Assembly: GCA_964640655.1 (NCBI GenBank)
Contig: CAZXFT010000005.1
Location: forward strand, 106,616-170,615
DNA length: 64,000 nt
Reading direction: 5' to 3'
DNA from: BJGO01 sp964640655
GTDB lineage: Bacteria; Bacteroidota; Bacteroidia; Chitinophagales; UBA10324
The notes beneath the pieces are model-generated. The model saw nothing but the letters and a program-made list of their open reading frames with translations. It was not told the origin of the DNA and ran no database searches. Positions 29,065-37,160 of this stretch are shown one piece after another. Both the position numbers and the translations under genes were made by a program. Positions within the stretch are counted from its first letter, which is position 1. The number at the start of each line of letters is the position of its first letter.

Positions 29065-29547
29065 TTATTTGCGAATCTGCAAGTCGAGTGCTCTGTCGAA
29101 ACTTTCTTCTAAGGATAATAGAGTTTCGGTGCGTTGTATGCCTTTGATGCGCTGAATCTTATCGTGCAGTACTTCACGCAGGTGCTGCGTGTCTCTGCAA
29201 ATAATTTTAAGAAACATACTATAAGCTCCGGTAGTGTAATGCAGGTTAACAACTTCAGGTATCTGCGCCAGTGCCTTGGCTACTTCGTCGTACAAAGAAT
29301 TTTTTTCCAGATATATTCCAAGAAAGGCAGTGATATCGAAGCCCAGTTTTGTATAGTCCACTATAGTTTGATAGCGCTTGGGTACTTTCAGTTTTTCCAA
29401 CTTGCGCATACGTACATGCACCGTACCCGGAGACACAAACAACTTCTTAGCAATGTCAGTATAAGACATACGTGCATCTTTAATTAGCATCTGCAGTATT
29501 TGCAAATCCACATTGTCAAAATCGTAATTTGTGGTTCGTTTTTGCAT
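29065..29547 (-). CDS. Lrp/AsnC family transcriptional regulator
   Basis: The 160-residue protein has the N-terminal winged HTH (DNVDLQILQMLIKDARMSYTDIAK, with FVSPGTVHVRMRKL as recognition helix) and the C-terminal RAM effector domain (GIYLEKNSLYDEVAKAL ... GAYSMFLKIICRD). Members bind amino acids and regulate amino-acid metabolism genes. It is transcribed away from the tRNA-like RNA gene, with about 125 bases between them; targets cannot be deduced. Confidence 0.93.
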   Translation of the reverse strand: MQKRTTNYDFDNVDLQILQMLIKDARMSYTDIAKKLFVSPGTVHVRMRKLEKLKVPKRYQTIVDYTKLGFDITAFLGIYLEKNSLYDEVAKALAQIPEVVNLHYTTGAYSMFLKIICRDTQHLREVLHDKIQRIKGIQRTETLLSLEESFDRALDLQIRK

Positions 29548-29672
29548 ATTATTTTACCGTTTATTCAATATTAGTGCATTATTATTAATGTTTCTGTAAT
29601 TTTTTGTATGTTTCTTTACATTTAGTTCATATAATTAGAATAATCTTTCACATTTGCATCAGTTCTTTAATA

Positions 29673-29817
29673 CTGTAGGGTGTTGAAACCGGCAGACAAG
29701 CCCTCTCGTCTCGGGGGTAGTGACAAGGGGATAAACACAGGTTAATGGGTTGACCACTAATCAAATTTTTGACCTGCGGCTAACCGCACTTTGAAGGTTC
29801 GAGTCCTTCCCCTACAG
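29673..29817 (+). ncRNA. tRNA-like structured RNA with extra internal domain
   Basis: Seen in the sequence: an 8-bp end helix (CTGTAGGG 29673-29680 with CCCTACAG 29810-29817); a T-arm (GAAGG, loop TTCGAGT, CCTTC, 29793-29809); a D-arm-like hairpin (TTG/CAA, 29683-29699) resembling tRNA-Leu; a stem CCCTC/GGGGG at 29701-29717 with loop TCGTCTC that has C where T33 should be; and a class-II-like variable stem GCGG-CTAA-CCGC (29776-29786). About 58 extra bases lie between them, including a long hairpin (29738-29776). The 145-base length exceeds any standard tRNA, and no valid anticodon loop is found. A weak -7-like box (CACATTTG, 29649-29656) lies 17 bases upstream and a strong terminator 30 bases downstream, so it looks like an independent RNA gene. 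It does not match tmRNA, selC or a tRNA with a group I intron as I know them. Function unknown. Confidence 0.65.
29738..29776 (+). other. Long hairpin inside the tRNA-like RNA
   Basis: CAGGTTAA (29738-29745) pairs with TTGACCTG (29769-29776) with one G-T pair. A 4-by-4 internal segment with two possible G-T pairs follows, then TTGA/TCAA (29750-29753 with 29761-29764) closes a seven-base loop CCACTAA. The result is an almost continuous arm of about 16 base pairs with a loop the size of an anticodon loop. Confidence 0.6.
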
Positions 29818-29846
29818 CAAACGGAGTAATAATGTTTTTTTGGTGT

Positions 29847-29880
29847 ACCCACTGATGCAATTGTATCAGTGGGTTTTTTT
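29847..29880 (+). terminator. Strong Rho-independent terminator after the tRNA-like RNA
   Basis: A perfect 10-bp stem ACCCACTGAT/ATCAGTGGGT (29847-29856 with 29865-29874) encloses an eight-base loop and is followed by seven T. It lies 30 bases after the tRNA-like fold and before the next coding start at 29936. With that fold it accounts for most of the 388 bases without a protein gene between 29547 and 29936. Confidence 0.93.
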
Positions 29881-29935
29881 GTCGCGTCATCCCTTCCACA
29901 TTACTGCTTATTTTCGTGGCGATTCATTGTTAACT

Positions 29936-32068
29936 ATGAAATCTCTACCCCTCATCATTTTGGCTGCTATGGCAGCATTCAGCATCAGTTCTATACTCCT
30001 TCAACACGAAAACCCTGTTATTAAAGTGAGTTATCCTAAAACTAAAAAAGAAAATATTCAGGAAAATTTGTTTGGCAATAAAATAAGTGACCCCTACCGC
30101 TGGCTCGAAAATGATACAGCCAAAGAAGTAACTGACTGGGTAGATGCTCAAATAGCGACTACAGAGAATTATTTGCAAAAGGTTCCCTATCGTACTCAAA
30201 TCAAAAACAGATTAACAGATATTTTCAACTACCCCAAGTATGGATTGTGGATGAAGAAAGGCTCTTATTACTTCTTCAGTAAAAATGATGGCTTGCAAAA
30301 TCTGAGTGTTACCTACTTTCAAAATGGTCGAAATGGTAATCCTGATGTTTTTTTTGATCCAAATACTTTATCTAAAGACGGCACCATCACAGCAGGATTG
30401 GGTTCTTTCTCGCACGACAATCAATTGGTTACTCTGTTTATAAACAAGGCAGGCAGCGACTGGCAACAAATTCAGGTAATGGAAGTGGCCACCAAAAGAA
30501 ATCTTGGCGACACGTTGGATTGGGTAAAATTTTCCGGTGCCGCCTGGCATGGCAATGGCTTTTATTACAGTCGCTATGATAAGCCTCAAGGCAGTATGCT
30601 TTCGAAATCCAATGAGTATCATAAAGTGTATTATCACAAGTTGGGCACACAGCAAAAAGAAGATGAGTTGGTATTTGAAGAAAAAGAATATGCGAAGCGT
30701 TACTACAGCGCACAGATAACCGATGATGAACGCTTTCTGATCATCTCATCGGCTCAAGGAACCGATGGCAACGAAATATGGGTAAAGAACCTGATGAATG
30801 GCGAAAAGGAATTCCGTAAAATTTTACCGGGCTTCAAGTATAACTATGATGTGATCGACAACGATGGAGAAAATCTCTTGGTTCTGACGAATCACGGCGC
30901 CGATAATCAGCGTGTGGTGCTGATAGACCCCAACAACCCATCATCAGAAGCATGGGTAAGCATCATTCCTGAAAAAAATATGTTATTGCAATCGGTTAGC
31001 ACAGGCGGCGGAAAATTGTTTACCTTTTACTTGAAGGATGCTATCACACGTGTGCATCAGTATCGCTACGACGGCACACTCGAATCAGAATTAGAATTGC
31101 CCGGAATTGGCTCTGTTAGCGGATTTTCAGGAAGTCGTAAAGACAAGAGCCTGTTTTACGGATTTACTTCTTTCAATACACCCTATGAAGTGTATGAATA
31201 CGACATTGCCAAACTAATGCACACGATTGTACAGCGCACCGAATTGAAATTTGATGCCACACAATTTGAAACTGTTCAAAAATTTTATATGAGTAAGGAC
31301 GGCACTCAAGTGCCTATGTTCATCACTTATAAAAAAGGTGTTCAACTCAATGGTAATAATCCATGTCTGCTATATGGTTATGGTGGATTTAATATTGCAT
31401 TAACACCATCTTTCAGCGCGTCTAATATTTTGTTTTTGGAAAATGGTGGTATCTATGTGGTAGCTAATCTGAGAGGAGGCAATGAGTATGGCGAGGTTTG
31501 GCATCGTGGCGGTATGTTATTAAACAAGCAAAATGTTTTTGATGATTTTATTTCGGCTGCCGAATACCTAATCAAAGAGAAATACACCTCTAATGATAAT
31601 CTGGCTGTTTATGGCCGCTCAAATGGAGGCTTACTAGTTGGTGCAGTAATGACTCAAAGACCTGATTTATTTCAGGTGGCACTGCCAACAGTAGGTGTGT
31701 TGGATATGTTGCGTTATCATAAATTCACTGTTGGATGGGGTTGGGCTGTAGAGTATGGCAATCCTGATGATGAAAAGTATTTTAATTATTTGTTGAGGTA
31801 CTCTCCATTGCACAACTTAAAATCGAAAGTTGATTATCCTGCAACGATGATCATCACTGCCGATCACGACGATCGTGTGGTGCCTGCACACTCATTTAAG
31901 TTTGGTGCTACACTGCAGGAGTTATATAAGGGGGATAAGCCTATGTTGTTGCGCATCGAAAAAAACGCAGGACATGGTTCGGGTGGCGCAGGTTCGCTGA
32001 GCAAAATTCTGGAGCAGGAAACAGACCGATGGAGCTTTGTATTCTATAATTTGGGTATGATGTATTAA
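29936..32068 (+). CDS. Prolyl oligopeptidase family serine peptidase (S9A)
   Basis: The ATG at 29936 gives a 710-residue protein; the frame is open upstream to 29840 but that part covers the terminator. An N-terminal hydrophobic segment (SLPLIILAAMAAFSI) suggests export. A seven-bladed propeller region follows (DPYRWLEND is the family opening). The catalytic domain has Ser562 in YGRSNGGLL, Asp in ADHDDRVVP and His in NAGHGSGG. The enzyme cleaves short peptides after proline, probably in the periplasm. A GNAT gene follows 9 bases later. Confidence 0.95.
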   Translation: MKSLPLIILAAMAAFSISSILLQHENPVIKVSYPKTKKENIQENLFGNKISDPYRWLENDTAKEVTDWVDAQIATTENYLQKVPYRTQIKNRLTDIFNYPKYGLWMKKGSYYFFSKNDGLQNLSVTYFQNGRNGNPDVFFDPNTLSKDGTITAGLGSFSHDNQLVTLFINKAGSDWQQIQVMEVATKRNLGDTLDWVKFSGAAWHGNGFYYSRYDKPQGSMLSKSNEYHKVYYHKLGTQQKEDELVFEEKEYAKRYYSAQITDDERFLIISSAQGTDGNEIWVKNLMNGEKEFRKILPGFKYNYDVIDNDGENLLVLTNHGADNQRVVLIDPNNPSSEAWVSIIPEKNMLLQSVSTGGGKLFTFYLKDAITRVHQYRYDGTLESELELPGIGSVSGFSGSRKDKSLFYGFTSFNTPYEVYEYDIAKLMHTIVQRTELKFDATQFETVQKFYMSKDGTQVPMFITYKKGVQLNGNNPCLLYGYGGFNIALTPSFSASNILFLENGGIYVVANLRGGNEYGEVWHRGGMLLNKQNVFDDFISAAEYLIKEKYTSNDNLAVYGRSNGGLLVGAVMTQRPDLFQVALPTVGVLDMLRYHKFTVGWGWAVEYGNPDDEKYFNYLLRYSPLHNLKSKVDYPATMIITADHDDRVVPAHSFKFGATLQELYKGDKPMLLRIEKNAGHGSGGAGSLSKILEQETDRWSFVFYNLGMMY

Positions 32069-32077
32069 ACATATCGT

Positions 32078-33136
32078 ATGGATTTTGAAATAGACATATA
32101 TAAGCCTGAGTATCATGAACAAGTGATTCAGGTATTAAAAAGTGAGTTGTGGGCTGCGCGCAGCGAAGAGGAATGTCGCAAATTGTTTCAATGGAAATAT
32201 TTAGAGAATCCATTTACTCAAACAGCAGCAGGTTGTGTTGCCAAATATGAAGGCCGTGTGATTTCATTTTTCGGATTATTTATACAGGAATATCAATTCA
32301 ACGGAGAGCGCTTTCTGTGTGCCGTTCGATCCGATGCCAGCACCCTACCTGAGTATCAGGGGAAAGGGATATTCAAGAAGCTCACGAATTTTTCGTTGGA
32401 TTACTTTCATCACCAAAGCAAACCCACAGTGCGGTATATATTGGCATTGTCGTCGAATGAAGCCTCATCGGCGGTATATCAAAAAATGGGGTGGCAGGAA
32501 TTGGGTAATAAAAGAATGAGGCACAAAATTTCAGTATCGGGCATGTTGGAATACATGCTGAACCGAACGAATGTGTTACAATTACCGCAAACCATTCAGC
32601 ACAAAGATTACATTATACAAATTGGCAATGATTGTATTTCCTATGCATCGGTAAAACATCTGATGCCTTCAGCTACCCATTGTATAGTGAGGAACATGAC
32701 GGAGGCTGGCTGGAAATGGCGTTACGCGCATCCCCTGCAACGCAACATATTTTGTACGGTAATGCATCAAGGTCAGATTAAAGCACTGACGGTATTTCAA
32801 CAGGTGGTTAAAAACCGTTATGTTATGTCGGATTATTTCTTCGCCGATTTGAAGACATTGAAAAAGTCAATAAAGACATTTTCCGATATAGCAAGACCAT
32901 CAGATATACAAGTTTGGGTATTGGGAAAGCATGAAGAAGAAGTACTTGCTTTGCGTAAATGCGGCTTCTATAATCTGGAATTCATCACCCGACATATCAA
33001 GCGATTAAATTCGCCGCCGGCTTTAATCAGGCCATGTAATCCACAGATACAGGATACAGACTGGTTAATGGATAACAAAGATGTGAGGCATTCAACTATC
33101 TGGTATCTAAATGCTATAGACTCCGATATTTATTAA
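32078..33136 (+). CDS. GNAT-family N-acetyltransferase
   Basis: The 352-residue protein contains a GNAT core in the first half: RSDASTLPEYQGKGIFKKLTNF (about 85-106) is the acetyl-CoA pyrophosphate loop (Q/R-x-x-G-x-G/A) with the following helix. SSNEASSAVYQKMGW is the usual motif B. The C-terminal half is a second, more divergent GNAT-like domain (WVLGKHEEEVLALRKCGF). The acceptor substrate is unknown. It overlaps the convergent zinc-ribbon gene by 4 bases. Confidence 0.85.
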   Translation: MDFEIDIYKPEYHEQVIQVLKSELWAARSEEECRKLFQWKYLENPFTQTAAGCVAKYEGRVISFFGLFIQEYQFNGERFLCAVRSDASTLPEYQGKGIFKKLTNFSLDYFHHQSKPTVRYILALSSNEASSAVYQKMGWQELGNKRMRHKISVSGMLEYMLNRTNVLQLPQTIQHKDYIIQIGNDCISYASVKHLMPSATHCIVRNMTEAGWKWRYAHPLQRNIFCTVMHQGQIKALTVFQQVVKNRYVMSDYFFADLKTLKKSIKTFSDIARPSDIQVWVLGKHEEEVLALRKCGFYNLEFITRHIKRLNSPPALIRPCNPQIQDTDWLMDNKDVRHSTIWYLNAIDSDIY

Positions 33137-33321
33137 TAATTAGTACGCATAAAAACATAACCCACTATCAGTACAAGTATTACCACTATGACAATCAGAA
33201 TAACTTTATAAAAGTTGTTATACTGCGACTCGTGACAGTATGGACAGACCATAGCACTTTTTTTAATCTCTGAGCCGCAATGGCGACAAGGCTTGTAATT
33301 CTGATTATTTCTCAAGCTCAT
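33133..33321 (-). CDS. Small membrane protein with N-terminal zinc ribbon
   Basis: The 62-residue protein has four cysteines as CRHCG and CPYCH, a rubredoxin-like zinc ribbon at residues 12-33, followed by one transmembrane helix (VILIVIVVILVLIVGYVF). This matches small zinc-ribbon membrane proteins common in bacteria, whose roles are mostly unknown. The clean cysteine spacing and ATG start make it a real gene in spite of its size. It converges on the GNAT gene. Confidence 0.8.
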   Translation of the reverse strand: MSLRNNQNYKPCRHCGSEIKKSAMVCPYCHESQYNNFYKVILIVIVVILVLIVGYVFMRTNY

Positions 33322-33406
33322 TTTTCAGTCTCTACTTATGCAAAGTTGACATTAATCTCGGGCTTTGCAATAGATCATCCGTTAATAATTCAATAAATTA
33401 ATCCAA

Positions 33407-35803
33407 CTAAAATTCTATTCGGTAACCCCCATATGGAAATCTGCCCAATTGATAATCGGTACGCACTTGTCCGGTATTGGGCTGATAGAAGCGTTGTAGA
33501 ATGTTTTTATGATTTGTGATATTTTCAACAGTAATGAAAAGTGAGTGAGTAACTGATTTCGTATTAATCTTAAACGCAACTTTTAAATCTGCTCTGAAAT
33601 AGGCCGGATACTGTTTTGAGAAAGCTTCATTGTCAATAAGTACTTCTCGCTTTTGAAATAGCGATTGTTCCATATCAATAGGAGTATATCTGATGCCTCC
33701 GGCATAACCAACACGTCCGTCGAAAGTAAGTGCGTTTTTATTTTGCTTACCGAAATTAATTTCATATCCACTCAATATATTGGCAACATAGTGATTGCTA
33801 AACTTGGTAAAACGCCAAACCTGATCACTTCCTCTATATGTGGCATTAAACAGAGATAGTGTCCCTAACAAATAGTAATGTTTTGAAAATGTTTTTTCGA
33901 TGGTCGCTTCTATACCATAGTTACGGCCGGTTCCCCTGTTACTGAGGCTATCAAGATTTGGAAAGCCAACATCTCCACCCAAATTCAATACACTTAATGA
34001 ATTGATGTAGTAACCATGTACTGGCACTTGAAACAAATACTGAAAATATGCTTCTGATTTAAAAATCCAGTTACGTGCAAAAGACCATTGATAACCGGCG
34101 ACTATGTGATGCGCTTTAGTAAATCCAAGCTGTGTATTAGTTTCAATGTAATTATCTGTTGAAGGGATGTAAGACTTAAAGAAATAAACCACCAAAGGCT
34201 GCATTTGACTATGCAAACCATAACCAAGCCTGTATGTATGTTGCCTATATGAATAAACTAGTCCGGCACGCGGTTCCAAAGAATTGCTTTGGTTGAGTAA
34301 AAACTGCTGCGCATATAAACCGCTATTCAACTTCAGTGAATTATTAAACCTGTGCTGCCACTGCACCGAAGCATTTAACAAAGAAGCATTCCCATCAAAA
34401 TCGGCAAGTGTTAAAGTTTGTGCGAATTGATTTTCATAGTATTTCTCCAGATAATTGAACTCATATAATGTATATCGTGCCTGAACACGCACAGTATTTT
34501 TATCATTAAACTTCTTTGACCATAGGTATTGAACAGCATTCGTGTACTCATTGGTTTTATTCAAATAATTTTCTCTGGTTGCTGTGGCATTTATCAATGT
34601 ATCCACTTTAATGCGCAAACGGCTGAATGCTCTTGAGACTGTGAGTTTGCTGTAAGTTTTTGCGGAAATAAACCATGTATGTGAAATCCCCATTGCATAC
34701 ATAGCACTTCCGTAACGAATATCTTGCCTGCCGGAAGTAAACTGCCAGTCGGCACTATCGCGCTTGTTATCCAGTACATCAACATTGCTGTAACCGCCAA
34801 TTCCAAATAATGAAATAGTGTGTTTACTGTTGAGTGGTACGTTTATTTTAATAGTACCATCCTGGTATGTTGGAACCCCACTGACACCAAACTGCAATCC
34901 CAATGCATCGAATATGGCAAACGTAGAATAGCGATAGTTGATTAAAAATGATGCATCGCTTTTTTTACTGAATGGGCCTTCGAAACCTGCTTCCAAACCG
35001 TTGATGCCCATTGCTGAGGTAAACTCATATTTTTTATTGTTGCCATTGCGCAATCGCAAATCAAAAGCTGCGGCTATTTTATTTCCATAGTCTGCTGGGA
35101 AAGCACCCGTTAAAAAATCGGATGCTGAGAGTAAGTTGTTATTTAAGATACTCAACGCACCACCACTGGCACCTTGACCGGTAAAGTGATTCGGATTCGG
35201 AATATCAACTCCTTCCAATCGCCATAACACGCCGAGTGGCGAATTGCCGCGAACAATGACTTCGTTGCGAGAATCGTTACCGGAAAAAACTCCGGCAAAA
35301 TTGGCCACCATTCTGCTGGGGTCTATACGACTGCCGGCATAACGATTGGTTTCTTCAGGAGAAAAAGTTTGAGCACTGATACTAATCATGCTATTAATAT
35401 TTTCTCGCTTCATCAAAAGAGATGAATCCTTGATCACCACATTTTTGATGGTCGCTATCTTAGGTTCAAGTTCTATGTTCAGAAATAGTTCTTTTCCACT
35501 ACTGATGATAATATTATTTAGTACCACCGGATTGTACCCTATGCACTGCACCTGAAGGCTATGCCTGCCCACAGGAACATTTTTTATTAAAAATTCCCCT
35601 GTAGGGGTGGTGTATTCCCCCAGAAGGGGGGTAGTGGTGGTAAGTACCACCGAGGCACTGATAATGGGCAATTTTGAGTCTTTATCCAGAACTTTTCCGC
35701 GTAGATACTGGGTATAATTTTGAGCATAAACCACTGAATAACACCCTGTTAGAACAAATAATGATGCAATTATGAATAAGTTACTTTTACTCATAAGGCT
35801 CAA
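33407..35803 (-). CDS. TonB-dependent receptor with carboxypeptidase-like regulatory domain
   Basis: The 798-residue protein has a signal peptide ending VVYAQ (a 'TGCY' inside is probably not a lipobox). A carboxypeptidase-D-regulatory-like domain follows (LRGKVLDKDSKLPIISASV ... GEFLIKNVPVGRHSL). Next is a plug domain with VIVRGNSPLGVLWRLEGVDIPNPNHF, then a 22-strand-type barrel rich in aromatic strands, ending in the outer-membrane signal GGYRIEF. It would import a ligand too big for porins, but no SusD or other partner lies next to it, so the substrate is open. A REP-like palindrome lies in the regulatory domain coding sequence. The start could also be Met4. Confidence 0.92.
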   Translation of the reverse strand: MSLMSKSNLFIIASLFVLTGCYSVVYAQNYTQYLRGKVLDKDSKLPIISASVVLTTTTPLLGEYTTPTGEFLIKNVPVGRHSLQVQCIGYNPVVLNNIIISSGKELFLNIELEPKIATIKNVVIKDSSLLMKRENINSMISISAQTFSPEETNRYAGSRIDPSRMVANFAGVFSGNDSRNEVIVRGNSPLGVLWRLEGVDIPNPNHFTGQGASGGALSILNNNLLSASDFLTGAFPADYGNKIAAAFDLRLRNGNNKKYEFTSAMGINGLEAGFEGPFSKKSDASFLINYRYSTFAIFDALGLQFGVSGVPTYQDGTIKINVPLNSKHTISLFGIGGYSNVDVLDNKRDSADWQFTSGRQDIRYGSAMYAMGISHTWFISAKTYSKLTVSRAFSRLRIKVDTLINATATRENYLNKTNEYTNAVQYLWSKKFNDKNTVRVQARYTLYEFNYLEKYYENQFAQTLTLADFDGNASLLNASVQWQHRFNNSLKLNSGLYAQQFLLNQSNSLEPRAGLVYSYRQHTYRLGYGLHSQMQPLVVYFFKSYIPSTDNYIETNTQLGFTKAHHIVAGYQWSFARNWIFKSEAYFQYLFQVPVHGYYINSLSVLNLGGDVGFPNLDSLSNRGTGRNYGIEATIEKTFSKHYYLLGTLSLFNATYRGSDQVWRFTKFSNHYVANILSGYEINFGKQNKNALTFDGRVGYAGGIRYTPIDMEQSLFQKREVLIDNEAFSKQYPAYFRADLKVAFKINTKSVTHSLFITVENITNHKNILQRFYQPNTGQVRTDYQLGRFPYGGYRIEF
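35588..35608. repeat. REP-like palindrome inside receptor coding sequence
   Basis: A TAAAAATTCCCC-GT-GGGGT type element (core CCCCTGTAGGGG at 35596-35607), followed by CCCCCAGAAGGGGGG at 35617-35631. The same element, with C and G in place of T and A in the core, recurs at 35826-35846. On the minus strand the core encodes TPTGEF of the receptor's regulatory domain. Confidence 0.7.
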
Positions 35804-35825
35804 TTCTTAGTCCTTAACTTTCCGG

Positions 35826-35870
35826 TAAAAATTCCCCCGTGGGGGTATAAATATACCCCTACAGGGGTAT
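35826..35870. repeat. Cluster of REP-like palindromes upstream of kynA
   Basis: CCCCCGTGGGGG (35834-35845) and ATACCCCT-AC-AGGGGTAT (35853-35870) flank a further inverted repeat GGGGTATA/TATACCCC (35842-35849 with 35852-35859). The three hairpins share arms, so only some can form at once. The first copy repeats the element inside the receptor gene 240 bases away. Confidence 0.7.
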
Positions 35871-35935
35871 TGTCGGAGTACATGTGCCAAGGTACTTTTG
35901 GAATCGAAAATATTTGGTTTTCATTCGGTTTCAAT

Positions 35936-35972
35936 AATCCCTCAGAGGTAATTCCAAAGAGGGATTGTTTTT
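35936..35972 (+). terminator. Terminator-like inverted repeat upstream of kynA
   Basis: AATCCCTC (35936-35943) and GAGGGATT (35959-35966) form an 8-bp stem with a 15-base loop and are followed by a T tract on the plus strand. No plus-strand gene is seen upstream of it to terminate, so it may be another REP-like element or an attenuator of the downstream transcript. The 284 bases between the receptor and kynA hold no convincing gene. Confidence 0.5.
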
Positions 35973-36087
35973 TTACAGCCATTCCTTTAGCAAATATATC
36001 ACTACTGCACATACAAAAACTTGATGTAAGTCATCGGGCTATTATTTCTTTAGTGATTACATTGCGTGCCACACAACAGAATACTAT

Positions 36088-37110
36088 ATGCCTTACCCTG
36101 TTTACTATCACGATTATCTTCAGTTGGATAAATTATTAAATGCACAACAACTAGAATCGGATTTAGCCGGCGATCATGCTCACGATGAAATGTTGTTTAT
36201 TGTCATTCATCAGGCATATGAAATCTGGTTTAAGCAGGTGCTGTTTGAAACAGCATCGGTTATCGACATATTTAATACAGAACGTATCAGCGATAACAGC
36301 AATCATTTGCAATTAGCTACACATCGCTTAAACCGTGTCGTAGAGATATTAAAAGTATTGGTCCATCAAATAGATATTCTCGAAACCATGACCCCAATGG
36401 AGTTTATGGAGTTCCGCGATTATTTAAGACCGGCAAGTGGTTTTCAGAGTTTGCAATTCAAGGTATTGGAAGCAAGGCTGGGACTACCATTCAGCGAGCG
36501 ACATGGGCAAGAGTATTATCTGTCTCAACTCAAACCCGAGCATGTGACCTACATTAAGGAAATGGAAAAATTGCCAACATTGATAAATGGCATTAATCAG
36601 TGGTTGGAACGCTTTCCTTTTTTAAATGATGCATACTGGCATCATCTGAAAAATAATAACTCTAACAATAATTTATTCTGGAATGAATACCGCAAACAAT
36701 ATGCATCAACTTTAGATGAACGTGAGAAAGGGAACCTCTCAGCATTCGATAGCGTCCTGTTTGGAGATGAAAATAAATTCTCATTATCGTCAGGTGCTAT
36801 GCGTAGTGCACTGTTCATTATGCTATATCGCGGTGAACCATTAATGCATTTACCTTTCAGATTACTTCATGCCTTACTTGACATTGATGAACAATTATCT
36901 ACGTGGCGCTTCAGACACATTAATATGGTGCATCGTATGATTGGTTCCCGAATTGGTACCGGAGGCAGCACAGGCAAAGAATATTTGCAAGGTGCTTTGA
37001 ACAAGCATTATATTTTTAAAGATTTGGCCACGTTGACTTCATTTATGATGAATACCAAAAAACTACCCGCTTTATCAGAGGAACTCAAACAGTTGATGGG
37101 CTATAAGTAG
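36088..37110 (+). CDS. kynA: Tryptophan 2,3-dioxygenase
   Basis: The 340-residue heme enzyme cleaves tryptophan to N-formylkynurenine. The family signature HDEMLFIVIHQAYEIWFKQ is at residues 32-50 and MIGSRIGTGGSTGKEYLQ near residue 288; WRFRHINMVHRM contains the probable heme-ligand His. The length is slightly above the bacterial norm of about 280-310. No other kynurenine pathway gene is in the window. It is followed 50 bases later by glyA with its own possible promoter. The start ATG is the only one preserving the opening. Confidence 0.93.
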   Translation: MPYPVYYHDYLQLDKLLNAQQLESDLAGDHAHDEMLFIVIHQAYEIWFKQVLFETASVIDIFNTERISDNSNHLQLATHRLNRVVEILKVLVHQIDILETMTPMEFMEFRDYLRPASGFQSLQFKVLEARLGLPFSERHGQEYYLSQLKPEHVTYIKEMEKLPTLINGINQWLERFPFLNDAYWHHLKNNNSNNNLFWNEYRKQYASTLDEREKGNLSAFDSVLFGDENKFSLSSGAMRSALFIMLYRGEPLMHLPFRLLHALLDIDEQLSTWRFRHINMVHRMIGSRIGTGGSTGKEYLQGALNKHYIFKDLATLTSFMMNTKKLPALSEELKQLMGYK

Positions 37111-37135
37111 TCCCCTTCATACACTCATTCTTAGC

Positions 37136-37143
37136 TACTTTTG
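37136..37143 (+). promoter_or_regulatory. Possible -7 promoter box of glyA
   Basis: TACTTTTG matches the Bacteroidota -7 consensus and lies 17 bases before the glyA ATG. No clear -33 element was found at the expected spacing. Confidence 0.45.
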
Positions 37144-37160
37144 AAGGGTTAATAGAAAAT

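Noticed and set aside
29673..29817. tRNA-Leu interrupted by a group I intron
   Set aside because: The extra sequence is only about 58 bases, too short for a group I intron, and the exon parts give no proper anticodon loop.
29673..29817. tmRNA or selenocysteine tRNA
   Set aside because: There is no tag reading frame or Ala-type acceptor identity for tmRNA, and the D-arm and length do not fit selC.
35800..36012. 70-residue minus-strand reading frame between the receptor and kynA
   Set aside because: It consists of translated palindromic repeats and the REP-like region and shows no family motif or credible start; it is likely noncoding.
35870..36139. 89-residue plus-strand reading frame ahead of kynA
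   Set aside because: It overlaps the REP-like region and the first codons of kynA in another frame, with no recognised motif.
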